From Acidimicrobiales bacterium (GTDB lineage Bacteria > Actinomycetota > Acidimicrobiia > Acidimicrobiales > SHLQ01): a stretch of 42,637 nucleotides of DNA. Below, one piece after another: positions 1-8,601 of the stretch. Position 1 is the first letter of the stretch. Each line of letters opens with the position of its first letter. The stretch spans positions 21,263-63,899 of the forward strand of contig JAHDDK010000020.1 of NCBI GenBank assembly GCA_020629375.1. Reading direction: 5' to 3'. The notes under the pieces were generated by a model, which did no database searches, was not told the DNA's origin, and worked only from the letters and a program-made list of their open reading frames with translations. The translations under genes were made by a program, and so were the position numbers.

Positions 1-1
1 C

Positions 2-37
2 ACCCATGGCTACGGCTATGGCATGCGGCTCGGCTGA
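2..37 (+). CDS. 3' end of an unidentified upstream gene (partial)
   Basis: An open frame enters from the left edge and ends at TGA 35-37, giving a Gly/Tyr-rich tail ending GYGYGMRLG. It stops 26 bases before the cytochrome b start, and the AAGGAG ribosome binding site of that gene (about 48-53) lies in the gap, as expected for an operon junction. Only 11 codons are visible, so no function can be given and the frame itself is uncertain. Confidence 0.3.
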   Translation, partial: THGYGYGMRLG

Positions 38-63
38 GCCGGCGACAAGGAGACCAACACCTC

Positions 64-852
64 GTGGCCAAGGACGACAACAAACTTCCGATCTCGGCAC
101 AGATCCAGCAGCAGACCTCGAAGATCGTCGACCAGACGCAGGGCTCGCAGGCATGGAGCTCGATCTTCCGTCCGGGTTCGATCTTCCGGAAGGGCTATAC
201 CGACAGCCCCCGAAACCGTTCGTACGTGATCATGAACTCGGTGCTCTACCACCTGCACCCGGTCAAGGTGAAGCGTCACGCCGTCAAGGTCAGTTACACG
301 CTGTGCCTCGGAGGCATCAGCTTCTTCACCTTCATCGTGCTTACCGTCACCGGCATCTTCTTGATGTTCTTCTACCGGCCGACCGCCGCCCAGGCGTGGG
401 ACGACATCTTCCAGCTCCAAAGCGCCGTGACCTTCGGGCTACTTATCCGCAACATGCACCGATGGGCTGCGCACTTGATGGTGTTGTCCGTGTTCTTGCA
501 CATGGCCCGCGTCTTCTACCACGGGGCGTACAAAGCGCCGCGTGAGTTCAACTGGGTGATCGGCGTGATGCTGCTTCAGTTCACCCTGCTTCTTTCGTTC
601 ACCGGCTACCTGCTGCCATGGGATCAGCTCGCGCTGTGGGCCGTGACCGTGGGTACCAACATGATGGGCTACACCCCGGTGTTCGGTCAGCAAGTGAGAT
701 TCGTGTTGCTCGGAGGCGTCGAAATCGGCACGGACACGCTCCTGCGCTGGTACGTCCTCCACGTTCTATTCCTACCGTTCGTGACCGTCATCTTCATGGC
801 GATCCACTTCTGGAGAGTCCGCAAAGACGGCGGCATCTCCGGACCGTTGTAA
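64..852 (+). CDS. petB: b6-type cytochrome b (N-terminal half of a split cytochrome b)
   Basis: Core membrane subunit of a quinol:cytochrome c oxidoreductase, carrying the two b hemes. The 262-residue product has four membrane helices. Heme-ligand histidine pairs are visible: His-x13-His in the helix starting MHRWAAHL and His-x14-His near the end; the second spacing is b6-type rather than mitochondrial. The LPWDQ motif and the terminal ISGPL also match b6. Cys81 in CLGGI sits where plastid cytochrome b6 has the Cys that covalently holds the extra heme (ci/cn), so a c-type heme on this subunit is likely. About 60 polar residues precede the b6-like part, more than in plastids. GTG start follows AAGGAG. 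The rest of cytochrome b is encoded by the next gene, 26 bases downstream. Confidence 0.93.
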   Translation: MAKDDNKLPISAQIQQQTSKIVDQTQGSQAWSSIFRPGSIFRKGYTDSPRNRSYVIMNSVLYHLHPVKVKRHAVKVSYTLCLGGISFFTFIVLTVTGIFLMFFYRPTAAQAWDDIFQLQSAVTFGLLIRNMHRWAAHLMVLSVFLHMARVFYHGAYKAPREFNWVIGVMLLQFTLLLSFTGYLLPWDQLALWAVTVGTNMMGYTPVFGQQVRFVLLGGVEIGTDTLLRWYVLHVLFLPFVTVIFMAIHFWRVRKDGGISGPL

Positions 853-878
853 GTCGAGAGAGAAGGGGAAGCACTGAC

Positions 879-1664
879 ATGACAGAAATCCCAGAACATC
901 TCCGTAAGCGGGCTGAAGAGGCTCGGGCCAAGGCAGCTGCGTCGTCCGAACCGGCCGAATCGGCAGCACCCGCCGCCGACGATGCGCCACAGAGCGAGGC
1001 CGCCTCGAAGATCCCCGCGCATCTGCTCGAGCGTTCACGAGCGGCGAAGGCGAAGTCGGACGGTGGCGGAGCGGTCGAGGCCGCTCCTGCAGCCGCCGCC
1101 GCAGCTGCGGGAGGCGTCGCGACTGCGGTCGCTGCCGCACCGGCTGCCCCGGCCGCGACCGGACCGGGTGGGCACACGCAACGCCTGCTCACCGTCGTGA
1201 AGTCGGGCTCGATCCAGGACGTCAAAGCCGTTCCGCAGGACAAGGTGCACACCTGGCCCCACCTGCTTGTGGTCGAGTTCGTGTGTGCATTGTTCGTCAC
1301 GGCGTTCTTGTTGATCTTCTCGTTCTTCGTGAACGCGCCGCTTCTCGAGTTGGCGAACTTCAACGAAACCCCGAACCCCTCCAAGGCGCCTTGGTACTTC
1401 CTCGGTCTCCAGGAACTCCTCACGATGTTTCACCCGATGGTCGCTGGCGTGACCATCCCCGGTATCGGCCTGTTCTTGTTGATCCTCGCTCCTTACATCG
1501 ATCGAAACCCATCGATGAAGCCGGAAGATCGCAAGTTCGCCATCTCGTTGCAGACGGTGCACCTCATGTACTGGGCCGTCCTGACGATGATCGGGTCCTT
1601 CTTCCGGGGGCCCGGGTTCAACTTCATCATGCCCTGGGCTGACGGCCTGTTCTTCGAGTTCTAA
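879..1664 (+). CDS. petD: Subunit-IV-like C-terminal half of cytochrome b with Ala-rich N-terminal extension
   Basis: Completes the split cytochrome b of the bc-type complex. Of 261 residues, roughly the last 150 form the family domain with three membrane helices. The quinol-site motif normally written PEWY reads APWY here (KAPWYFLGLQELL), so the Glu is absent. The first ~110 residues are a soluble, Ala/Pro-rich extension holding two copies of one short motif: IPEHLRKRAEEARAK at about 4-18 and IPAHLLERSRAAKAK near residue 45. Their role is unknown. The ATG at 879 follows a purine-rich AGAAGGGGAA. It sits between the cytochrome b half and the Rieske gene and must assemble with both. Confidence 0.9.
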   Translation: MTEIPEHLRKRAEEARAKAAASSEPAESAAPAADDAPQSEAASKIPAHLLERSRAAKAKSDGGGAVEAAPAAAAAAAGGVATAVAAAPAAPAATGPGGHTQRLLTVVKSGSIQDVKAVPQDKVHTWPHLLVVEFVCALFVTAFLLIFSFFVNAPLLELANFNETPNPSKAPWYFLGLQELLTMFHPMVAGVTIPGIGLFLLILAPYIDRNPSMKPEDRKFAISLQTVHLMYWAVLTMIGSFFRGPGFNFIMPWADGLFFEF

Positions 1665-1676
1665 GGAGCCATATCC

Positions 1677-2546
1677 ATGGAAATCGTTCTTGCCATCATC
1701 GGTCTCGTTCTCCTCGCCGGCGTTCTATTGTTCGCCGCGAGCCGACGACGCGACTCCGACTCTGCCATTTCGCAGGTCTCGGCCGAGACCCGCCGGGCTG
1801 ACCGCGCCCGAGTGAAGGCTGGCGTTGGGGCCAGCGCAGCCGACGACGATCTGACCGGCAAAGAGGTCGAGCGTGCCGCCGTACTCGAGCGGCGCACCGG
1901 CGACATCGTGCCCGTGTCGGACGCCGAGCTCGAGCCGTGGGTCGCTCCAGATCCTCAGGAAATCGGCGTCGCTCGCCGTCAGTTCCTCAACCGGGCGATC
2001 ATCGCGCTGTTCGGCTTCAACATCAGCGCCTTCGGTCTCGCCGTGATCGCACAGCTCTGGCCCGGGGCGTCCGAGGGCTTCGGCTCGAAGATCAACGTCG
2101 GCGAACTCAACGAGGTTCGCAGTCAGATCCAGGCGGCCAACGGCTTCCTGTACAAGCCCGAAGGTCGCATGTGGGTCACCGAGTTCCCCGCTGGTGCGCT
2201 CGAGAAGGCCAATGTGGCGTACGGTACGAGCCCGGCGTGGCCTGGCATCGAAGCGGGGTTCAAGGCGCTCTTCCAGAAGTGTCCACATCTTGGATGCCGA
2301 GTGCCGGAGTGCGGTAGCTCGCAGTTCTTCGAATGCCCGTGCCACGGCTCGTTCTACAACCAGGTGGGCGAGAAGCGTGGTGGGCCTGCTCCCCGCGGCA
2401 TGGACTTCTTCGCCATGGAGGTGTCGGGCGGATCGCTCGTCGTCGACACCGGCACGATCATCGAGGGCCCTGCCATCGGTGTGAACACCACCGGCCAAGA
2501 GCGCGAAGGTCCGTCCTGCCTCGGCGCCAGCACCGGCGGCCACTGA
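1677..2546 (+). CDS. qcrA: Rieske [2Fe-2S] subunit of the bc-type complex
   Basis: Transfers electrons from quinol to cytochrome c. The two cluster-binding boxes are clear in the C-terminal third: CPHLGC and CPCHGS, giving the Cys/His/Cys/His ligand set. The 289-residue protein is longer than a typical Rieske protein: an N-terminal hydrophobic helix (about residues 1-22), a polar stretch, and then RRQFLNRA followed by a second membrane helix. The twin arginine before that helix is consistent with Tat export of the folded cluster domain. ATG start, with AAGGAG a few bases upstream. A hairpin and a probable promoter follow the gene, so the cytochrome c gene may be expressed partly independently. 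Confidence 0.93.
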   Translation: MEIVLAIIGLVLLAGVLLFAASRRRDSDSAISQVSAETRRADRARVKAGVGASAADDDLTGKEVERAAVLERRTGDIVPVSDAELEPWVAPDPQEIGVARRQFLNRAIIALFGFNISAFGLAVIAQLWPGASEGFGSKINVGELNEVRSQIQAANGFLYKPEGRMWVTEFPAGALEKANVAYGTSPAWPGIEAGFKALFQKCPHLGCRVPECGSSQFFECPCHGSFYNQVGEKRGGPAPRGMDFFAMEVSGGSLVVDTGTIIEGPAIGVNTTGQEREGPSCLGASTGGH

Positions 2547-2566
2547 GTCTCCATCCCGAAAAACTT

Positions 2567-2592
2567 GTGCGACTTGCGTCCGCAATTCGCAC
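2567..2592 (+). terminator. Hairpin between Rieske and cytochrome c genes
   Basis: Arms 2567-2577 and 2582-2592 pair at 10 of 11 positions (one C-T mismatch) around a 4-base loop. The hairpin starts 20 bases after the Rieske stop, in the longest non-coding gap of the operon. No T-run follows, so it may be a weak terminator, a processing site or a message-stabilising element. Confidence 0.45.
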
Positions 2593-2611
2593 TGCTCCAC
2601 GACAACTCCTC

Positions 2612-2617
2612 TAGATT
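2612..2617 (+). promoter_or_regulatory. Putative -10 box (TAGATT) for the cytochrome c gene
   Basis: TAGATT fits the actinobacterial TANNNT -10 pattern and lies 9 bases before the GTG at 2627. A transcript from it would be nearly leaderless, which would explain why no Shine-Dalgarno sequence is seen before this gene. No convincing -35 box was found. Confidence 0.35.
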
Positions 2618-2626
2618 CTCAAGACT

Positions 2627-3943
2627 GTGATGATCCTCGCCCAAAGTGCTGCACGAAACGTCGGCATCGTCATCTTCGCCATCATCATCGTTGGCTTCCT
2701 CGTCTACCTCTTCTTCAACCTCCTCGAAGGTCGGAAAGAGGGCGGTAGTGAGATCGAGTTGGCGGCCAATCGCAAGCCGTATTTCCCCGACGAAATCCTC
2801 GAGACCCGCAAGCTCGACCAGAGCCTGCTCTCGGGCTTGTTCTTCCTGGCGGTGATTGGAATCGCCCTCCCGCTGTACTGGCTGGGAGAGCCCGGCCGTC
2901 ACGAAGGCCTCGTTGACAACACGATCGAGCTCTGGACCGAACGTGGTGGCGAGTCGTACGAAGAGAACTGCTCTGCGTGCCACGGCGGCGGAGGAGCGGG
3001 CGGCATCGCGTCGTTCGCCGTGACTGAGCAGGGCACCGGCGAGTTTGTCGCTTCGGTCGACTGGGTCGCACCGTCGCTCACCTCGGTCCTCACCCGCTTC
3101 ACCGAGGAAGAAGTCACCTACACCCTCAACTTCGGTCGCAACGGCGTGATGCCTGCCTGGGGCGCCCCTGGCGGCGGGCCGCTGACCGAACAGCAGCTCG
3201 AGATCATTATCGTCTATCTGCGCTCGGTCCAGAAGGACGCCGACGCCGTCCAGGCGGCAGTGCAGGACGGGTTGATCGAAGCCGCCCGAGACGAATGGGT
3301 CAGCCGGGATCCTGATCTGTCGGCCCAACTGCGTGATGCGCACTATGCGGTGGCTCGCGCAACCCAGACCGGCCAGTCGAGCTTGATCGAGGAGGCCGAA
3401 GCCGAGCTCGGTTCGGTGCAGGCCATGCTCGGCGAGACATTCCCGAACGCCGAGATGGCGGCATGGCTCGACGAGATCTCCGACCCGAGCCACGAGGAGT
3501 ACCTCACCTACGGCAAGTTGATCTTCATCAACAAGGCTGATGCTGGGGCATACAGCTGTGCTCGCTGCCACACGAACAAGTGGTCGTACGACGGCGCCAA
3601 CGACCTCGACGTCAACGGCGAACCGCTCTCGACGGTCGATGGCGAACCCGGCTACGTGCAGGGTGGTGGTTGGTTCGGACCGAACATCACCGGTGGGGCC
3701 GAGGTTGCCCAGTTCCCGAACGTCGACAACCACATCGACTTCATCCGTCGTGGCTCGGAGGACGGCATCCGGTACGGCGTCGCCGGACAGGGCGGCGGCC
3801 AGATGCCTGGCTTCTCGAACCGTCTCGACGAGGACGTCCTGGTTCTCAACGAGGAGACCGGTGAACGCGAGGCCGTCAACTGGCCAGCGTCGCTGACCGA
3901 AGAGCAGATCGCCGCAGTCGTGGCGTACGCAAGGAGCATCTGA
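2627..3943 (+). CDS. Membrane-anchored di-heme cytochrome c subunit of the bc-type complex
   Basis: Electron acceptor from the Rieske protein. Two CxxCH heme sites are present: CSACH near residue 113 and CARCH near residue 309, with candidate axial methionines in VMPAWG and QMPGF downstream of each. Two hydrophobic helices near the N-terminus (about residues 8-28 and 66-88) anchor it instead of a cleaved signal peptide. A charged, probably helical linker of ~80 residues separates the heme domains. At 438 residues it is larger than the di-heme QcrC of mycobacteria, and the gene comes last rather than first in the bc set. The start may be GTG 2627 or ATG 2630; there is no clear ribosome binding site. 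Its TGA overlaps the next ATG as TGATG. Confidence 0.88.
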   Translation: MMILAQSAARNVGIVIFAIIIVGFLVYLFFNLLEGRKEGGSEIELAANRKPYFPDEILETRKLDQSLLSGLFFLAVIGIALPLYWLGEPGRHEGLVDNTIELWTERGGESYEENCSACHGGGGAGGIASFAVTEQGTGEFVASVDWVAPSLTSVLTRFTEEEVTYTLNFGRNGVMPAWGAPGGGPLTEQQLEIIIVYLRSVQKDADAVQAAVQDGLIEAARDEWVSRDPDLSAQLRDAHYAVARATQTGQSSLIEEAEAELGSVQAMLGETFPNAEMAAWLDEISDPSHEEYLTYGKLIFINKADAGAYSCARCHTNKWSYDGANDLDVNGEPLSTVDGEPGYVQGGGWFGPNITGGAEVAQFPNVDNHIDFIRRGSEDGIRYGVAGQGGGQMPGFSNRLDEDVLVLNEETGEREAVNWPASLTEEQIAAVVAYARSI

Positions 3944-4998
3944 TGATTTCGCAACTTGCCGCAATCGGGTTTGACCCCGAAATTCGAGGAATCCTGGTCG
4001 TCGGAGTGGGCGTCATCGTGCTGTTCGGCTCGGTGTGGATGATCCTCGCCACCAACTCGGGCATCCGCCTCGCGTCGCTCATCGCCCTCGCCGGCTTCTT
4101 CGGCTGGATGGTGATCATGGGGGCGTTCTGGTGGATCCGTGGCATCGGCTACGTCGGTGAGTCGGTCAGCTGGCACGTGCTCGACTTCAACCGAGCCGAC
4201 CCGGGAGTGAGCTCGGTCGAACCGGTGCAGACCCTGCCCGACCCGCTGCTGTTCCAGGGCAAGGGCTTCGAAGTGGCGACGGCCCTCGAGAACGACTTCG
4301 AGACGCTCAGCGAGTTCACGGTCGAACTCGACCGAAACGGACCGGACTACGCCGAGGCCACCGATGCGGAGTTCGCCGACGCCGTCGCCCGCCAGGAACT
4401 CCGCAACGCCACGACGACAGTGTCACAGGTTGCCTCGGTGTCACCGGCGGCTATCGATGCCGCCTTGGAGCAGGGCATGCTGCCCGACATCGGTGACTGG
4501 GAGTTCATGAACACCTCCGACGCTGGTGAAGCCCAGTCGGCGGCATCAGCGGCCATCCTCGAGAAAGATGGTTTCCACTTCGAGTCGGCCACCGAGTTCC
4601 GATTCCTCGACGCATTCCGTACGGGCGGCAAACCCCGACTCGGCCCAGAGATCGACCCGGACTGCACCTTCTGTGGTGACAACCTCCGCCGTGGTTGGCA
4701 TTGGATCGCCAACAGTGCTCGGATCAAGAATCCCACCGAGTATGCCGTCATCCAGCTCCAGGCAATCGATGCCGCTGCACTCGTGACCCAAGAGGGCCAG
4801 GCACCACCGTTCCCTGTCGTCGACGAGGATGCCCCGATCATCTCGGTGGTCATGGTCCGCGACCTCGGCAACCTGCGGTTCCCGCCGGCGATGGTGACAC
4901 TCGGATCACTCCTGATCTTCGTGGCGCTCTGCTACATGCTCCACTTGCGTGACGAGTCGTCGACCCGCCGGATCGAGGAGTACGAGGCGGCCGTCTGA
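3943..4998 (+). CDS. Unknown membrane protein between the bc and nuo genes
   Basis: Not recognised as a known family. The 351-residue product has two hydrophobic helices near the N-terminus (about 13-35 and 42-65), a large polar, acidic domain and one C-terminal membrane helix (about 305-330), ending in a charged tail. A CTFCGDNL sequence (CxxC) near residue 240 could bind metal or form a disulfide; no heme motif is present. It overlaps the cytochrome c gene and nuoA by TGATG at each end, so it is co-translated with both. An accessory or assembly subunit of the bc complex, or a bridge to complex I, is possible, but this is inference from position only. Confidence 0.75.
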   Translation: MISQLAAIGFDPEIRGILVVGVGVIVLFGSVWMILATNSGIRLASLIALAGFFGWMVIMGAFWWIRGIGYVGESVSWHVLDFNRADPGVSSVEPVQTLPDPLLFQGKGFEVATALENDFETLSEFTVELDRNGPDYAEATDAEFADAVARQELRNATTTVSQVASVSPAAIDAALEQGMLPDIGDWEFMNTSDAGEAQSAASAAILEKDGFHFESATEFRFLDAFRTGGKPRLGPEIDPDCTFCGDNLRRGWHWIANSARIKNPTEYAVIQLQAIDAAALVTQEGQAPPFPVVDEDAPIISVVMVRDLGNLRFPPAMVTLGSLLIFVALCYMLHLRDESSTRRIEEYEAAV

Positions 4999-5483
4999 TG
5001 CAGTACGTACCGCTCGTCGGCCTGCTGATCCTCGGCATTCTGTTCGCAGCGGTCAGCTTCTTTGCGTCTCGCCTGCTCGCCCCCCGTCGGCCCAACGACC
5101 GCAAGTCCAGCGCCTACGAGTGCGGGATCGACCCCGCCAAGGAGACGCCCGAACGCTTTCCCGTTCGGTTCTTCTTGATCGCAATGATCTTCATCGTGTT
5201 CGACATCGAGCTGATCTTCTTCTACCCCTGGGCCGTTGCCCATGGTTCGCTGGGCGCCTTCGGCCTCGTGGCGATCCTGATTTTCACGGCGGCAGTTTTT
5301 GAGTCGTTCGTCTACCTGATCGGCAACGGCGCGCTCGAGTGGGGTCCTGTGCACGAGGCCCGCCGTCTCAAGGCTGCGGTGTCGGCCGACCGCACGACGA
5401 CGTCGACGGTTCGCCGAGTCGGAAACGAAGGCCGCTATCCGCAACCGGTCGTCGCGGAGGCCACACCAACGGAGGCAGCCTGA
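4998..5483 (+). CDS. nuoA: NADH-quinone oxidoreductase subunit A (operon 1)
   Basis: Small membrane subunit of complex I, near the quinone-site/membrane-arm junction. It has three membrane helices and the family signatures YECGIDP and [12 protein letters not shown]. At 161 residues it carries a polar C-terminal tail of ~40 residues beyond the usual ~120-residue length; the NuoA of operon 2 lacks this tail. The start overlaps the preceding stop (TGATG), placing it in the same transcript as the bc genes. The stop also overlaps the nuoB start. Confidence 0.95.
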   Translation: MQYVPLVGLLILGILFAAVSFFASRLLAPRRPNDRKSSAYECGIDPAKETPERFPVRFFLIAMIFIVFDIELIFFYPWAVAHGSLGAFGLVAILIFTAAVFESFVYLIGNGALEWGPVHEARRLKAAVSADRTTTSTVRRVGNEGRYPQPVVAEATPTEAA

Positions 5484-6079
5484 TGGGTCTGTTCAAAGAC
5501 GATGTCTCTGGCCAAGGTCTGCTGACCGACGGCATCGAGGGCATCGAGCACAACATCCTCACCGGCCGCCTCGAAGATCTCGTCAACTGGTCTCGGGCAC
5601 GCAGCATGTGGCCGGCCACCTTCGGTCTGGCGTGCTGCGCGATCGAGATGATGGCGACCGGCGCCGGACACTACGACATGGCTCGTTATGGCATGGAGGT
5701 CTTCCGGGCGTCGCCTCGTCAGGCCGATCTCATGATCGTGGCCGGACGGGTGTCGCAGAAGATGGCTCCGGTGTTGCGCACGATCTACGACCAAATGATG
5801 GAACCGAAGTGGGTCATCTCGATGGGCGTCTGCGCATCGAGTGGGGGCATGTTCAACAACTACGCCATCGTGCAAGGCGTGGATCAGGTCGTGCCGGTCG
5901 ATGTGTATGCGCCAGGCTGCCCGCCCGGCCCCGAGACCCTGCTGCACGCGATCTTCACGCTCCACGCGTCGATCGAAGACGGTGAGCTGCTCCGCCGCCG
6001 GGCCGAGACCGGCGCCGGCGCCGGCATCGAGGTTGCTCAGCGAGACGGACAGGTCCCGGTCCTCATCGGGAGGTCGTGA
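5483..6079 (+). CDS. nuoB: NADH-quinone oxidoreductase subunit B (operon 1)
   Basis: Carries cluster N2, the last iron-sulfur centre before quinone. The four ligand cysteines are visible: adjacent Cys51-Cys52 (LACCAIEMM), Cys117 (MGVCASSGG) and Cys146 (APGCPPGPE). Length 198 residues with a short C-terminal extension. The start overlaps the nuoA stop (TGATG). It pairs with NuoD (6620-7948) to form the quinone pocket. Confidence 0.97.
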   Translation: MGLFKDDVSGQGLLTDGIEGIEHNILTGRLEDLVNWSRARSMWPATFGLACCAIEMMATGAGHYDMARYGMEVFRASPRQADLMIVAGRVSQKMAPVLRTIYDQMMEPKWVISMGVCASSGGMFNNYAIVQGVDQVVPVDVYAPGCPPGPETLLHAIFTLHASIEDGELLRRRAETGAGAGIEVAQRDGQVPVLIGRS

Positions 6080-6615
6080 TGTCCGACGACGCCACCGACG
6101 TGGCCGTGGACGAGGCCGAAGACACCGAAGCTGCTCCGTCTGTCGAGCTTTTGTACGGCGTTCCCGTGGCCGAGGCGTTCGGCCAACGCGTGCTGTTTCC
6201 TGACCTCGACGGGTACATCGAGCTGCTCGCCGAACTCCGCGAGCAGGGATTCGGTCAGGTAGTCGACCTCTGCGTCGTCGACTACCTCCAACACGAACGC
6301 ACCGATCTGCCGGCGACGGTCGGGGGCGAGCGCTTCGAGATCGTCGTCAACTTGATCAGCCACGCCCGCCGGGAGCGAATCCGTGTTCGGGTTCAGGCGG
6401 CTGATGGCGTCGAAGTGCCGTCGCTGTTCGACCTGTATCCAGGTACCGAAGCCATGGAGCGCGAAGCGTTCGACATGTTCGGGACCGTGTTCAGCGACCA
6501 TCCGGACATGAGCCGGATCCTCATGCCCGAGGAGTGGTCTGGCCATCCTCTACGCAAGGACTACGAGATCGGGCGCATTCCGGTGCAGTTCAAGGGCGCC
6601 CCGAGTCAAGGGTGA
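6079..6615 (+). CDS. nuoC: NADH-quinone oxidoreductase subunit C (operon 1)
   Basis: Peripheral-arm scaffold subunit (30-kDa type). The C-terminal signature is clear: LYPGTEAMEREAFDMFG followed by GHPLRKDYE. The first ~25 residues are acidic and variable. ATG 6079 overlaps the nuoB stop; a GTG three bases earlier is also possible. Not fused to NuoD, unlike the E. coli NuoCD protein. Confidence 0.95.
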   Translation: MSDDATDVAVDEAEDTEAAPSVELLYGVPVAEAFGQRVLFPDLDGYIELLAELREQGFGQVVDLCVVDYLQHERTDLPATVGGERFEIVVNLISHARRERIRVRVQAADGVEVPSLFDLYPGTEAMEREAFDMFGTVFSDHPDMSRILMPEEWSGHPLRKDYEIGRIPVQFKGAPSQG

Positions 6616-6619
6616 TTCG

Positions 6620-7948
6620 ATGACCATCGCAGACAAACCCTCAACCACCGACGCGCCGATTGCGCAAGAATCATCAGGCTTCGTTGGGACCGACGATCGA
6701 GTGCGGTCCAGAGATTCAGCCGTGCTCCGGATGTCTGAGGCCGAGGTCGGTGAGCTGTCACTCGACCCGACCCACGAACTGGGTGAGTCAAAGATGCTCA
6801 TCAACATGGGCCCGTCGCACCCGTCCACTCACGGCGTGCTGCGCCTGATGCTCGAGCTCGAAGGCGAGACGGTGCTTCGGTCCAAGCCCGTGATCGGCTA
6901 CCTGCACACGGGCATGGAGAAGACGGGCGAGCAGCTCACCTATCTCCAGGGCTGCACGAACGTCACCCGGATGGACTACGCCTCGCCGCTGTTCACCGAG
7001 CTCGCCTTCTCTCTTGCCGTCGAGAGCCTGCTCGACATGGATATTCCCGAGCGGGCTACCTGGATTCGCATGATGATGTGCGAGCTCAACCGCATGGCGT
7101 CTCACCTGCTGTTCATGGCCACCAATGGCATGGACCTCGGTGCGGTCTCGATGATGATCTACGGCTGGCGTGAACGCGAGCCGCTCCTCCGGTTCTTCGA
7201 GAAGGTCACCGGCCTGCGGATGAACCACAACTACATCCGACCCGGTGGCGTCGCTGCCGACCTTCCAGACGGCTGGCAGGACGACCTCGTCGAGTATCTC
7301 GACGCGGTCGAAGAGCGGCTCGAGGAATACGACATCCTCATGACCGGTCAGCCGATCTGGCGTGAGCGGCTCCAGGGAGTCGGTGTGCTCAACGAGGCCG
7401 AATGCCTCGCTCTTGGGGTGACCGGACCGTTGCTGCGGGCGTCGGGGAGCAGCTGGGATCTCCGCCGCGACATGCCGTACCTCGTCTACGACCAGGTCGA
7501 CTTCGACGTGCTCGTCGGCAGTTATGGCGACAGCTTCGATCGCTACGCCATTCGTCTCAACGAGATCCGCGAGTCGATGCGGATCGTTCGCCAGTGCATC
7601 GAGCGCATGCCGTCCGGCGACTATCGGGCCCAAGACAAGAAGGTCACACCTCCACCGCGGGCTCGGATCGATGAGTCGATGGAAGCGCTTATTCACCACT
7701 TCAAGATCTTCACCGAGGGCTACAAGGTCCCTGCCGGTGAGGCGTACGCCGCGGTCGAGAGTCCGCGTGGCGAACTGGGTGTGTACATCGTCTCCGACGG
7801 GTCGTCGACGCCGTATCGCATGCACGTTCGGGCACCGAGCTTCGTGAACCTGCAGGCGCTGCCGCACCTGATGGAAAACGGATTGCTTGCAGACGCCGTC
7901 GCGGTGATCTCGAGCGTCGATCCGATCATGGGAGAGGTGGACCGCTGA
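6620..7948 (+). CDS. nuoD: NADH-quinone oxidoreductase subunit D (operon 1)
   Basis: 49-kDa-type subunit that forms the quinone pocket with NuoB. Hand alignment to the bovine subunit shows the quinone-site residues kept: His71 in PSTHG (bovine His59), Tyr120 in RMDY (Tyr108) and Asp172 in GMDLG (Asp160). The Arg methylated in mitochondria (Arg85, HRGTEK) is Thr97 here, in HTGMEK. The 442-residue protein has ~55 extra N-terminal residues. It ends GEVDR, and the hydrogenase CxxC pairs are absent, as expected for complex I. Starts at ATG 6620, 4 bases after nuoC. Confidence 0.97.
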   Translation: MTIADKPSTTDAPIAQESSGFVGTDDRVRSRDSAVLRMSEAEVGELSLDPTHELGESKMLINMGPSHPSTHGVLRLMLELEGETVLRSKPVIGYLHTGMEKTGEQLTYLQGCTNVTRMDYASPLFTELAFSLAVESLLDMDIPERATWIRMMMCELNRMASHLLFMATNGMDLGAVSMMIYGWREREPLLRFFEKVTGLRMNHNYIRPGGVAADLPDGWQDDLVEYLDAVEERLEEYDILMTGQPIWRERLQGVGVLNEAECLALGVTGPLLRASGSSWDLRRDMPYLVYDQVDFDVLVGSYGDSFDRYAIRLNEIRESMRIVRQCIERMPSGDYRAQDKKVTPPPRARIDESMEALIHHFKIFTEGYKVPAGEAYAAVESPRGELGVYIVSDGSSTPYRMHVRAPSFVNLQALPHLMENGLLADAVAVISSVDPIMGEVDR

Positions 7949-7949
7949 C

Positions 7950-8600
7950 GTGAGTCGACTGAACGAGGCCAACGTGACGTTGGCCCACGAGATCATCGCG
8001 CGTTACCCCAAGCCGAAGTCGGCGCTGATCCCGCTGCTGCATCTTGCACAGGAGCAAGAGGGGTGGGTCACCGACGAGGCCATGGCGCATCTCGCCGAAC
8101 TCGTCGGTGTGACCCCGGCTGAGGTCAAGGGCACGTGCACCTTCTACGAGATGTTCAAGCTGCACCCGACCGGGCGCTACATGGTCAACATCTGCACGAA
8201 CATCGCCTGCCAGGTGCTCGGCGGTGAAGAGCTTCTGCATCACGCCGAGGAGACGTTGGGCATCCGCCCCGGTGGCACCACCGACGACGGAATGTTCACC
8301 CTCGAAGACGTCGAGTGCATCGCCGCCTGCACCGAGGCACCATGCCTGCAGGTCAACTACCGCTTCGGCCTGCGACTCTCGAATGATGATTTCGACCAAA
8401 TGATCGCCGACCTGCGCGAACACGGACGAAGCGATCAGCTGATTACCGCCAACCCCGGCGAGGAGATTCCCTCGCACGGCACGCTCGGCCTGACCCGCCA
8501 ACACCTCACCGAGGAGCGCACCGGGGGTATCGTCGCCCCGGAGCTGGTCACCGAGGCCCCGGTCTGGTTGACCTCCGAACCCACCCAGGAAGGCGAGTGA
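7950..8600 (+). CDS. nuoE: NADH-quinone oxidoreductase subunit E (operon 1)
   Basis: 24-kDa-type thioredoxin-fold subunit of the NADH-input module, binding a [2Fe-2S] cluster (N1a). Ligands are visible as CTNIAC and CIAAC. The helical N-terminal part (YPKPKSALIPLLHLAQ) is typical. At 216 residues it has a polar C-terminal tail of ~50 residues. GTG start directly after the nuoD stop. Operon 2 has no counterpart. Confidence 0.95.
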   Translation: MSRLNEANVTLAHEIIARYPKPKSALIPLLHLAQEQEGWVTDEAMAHLAELVGVTPAEVKGTCTFYEMFKLHPTGRYMVNICTNIACQVLGGEELLHHAEETLGIRPGGTTDDGMFTLEDVECIAACTEAPCLQVNYRFGLRLSNDDFDQMIADLREHGRSDQLITANPGEEIPSHGTLGLTRQHLTEERTGGIVAPELVTEAPVWLTSEPTQEGE

Positions 8601-8601
8601 C

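Noticed and set aside
2354..3964. Long minus-strand open frame (536 codons) opposite the cytochrome c gene
   Set aside because: GC-rich DNA gives long antisense frames. The plus strand holds a two-heme cytochrome c, and the antisense product shows no recognisable domain.
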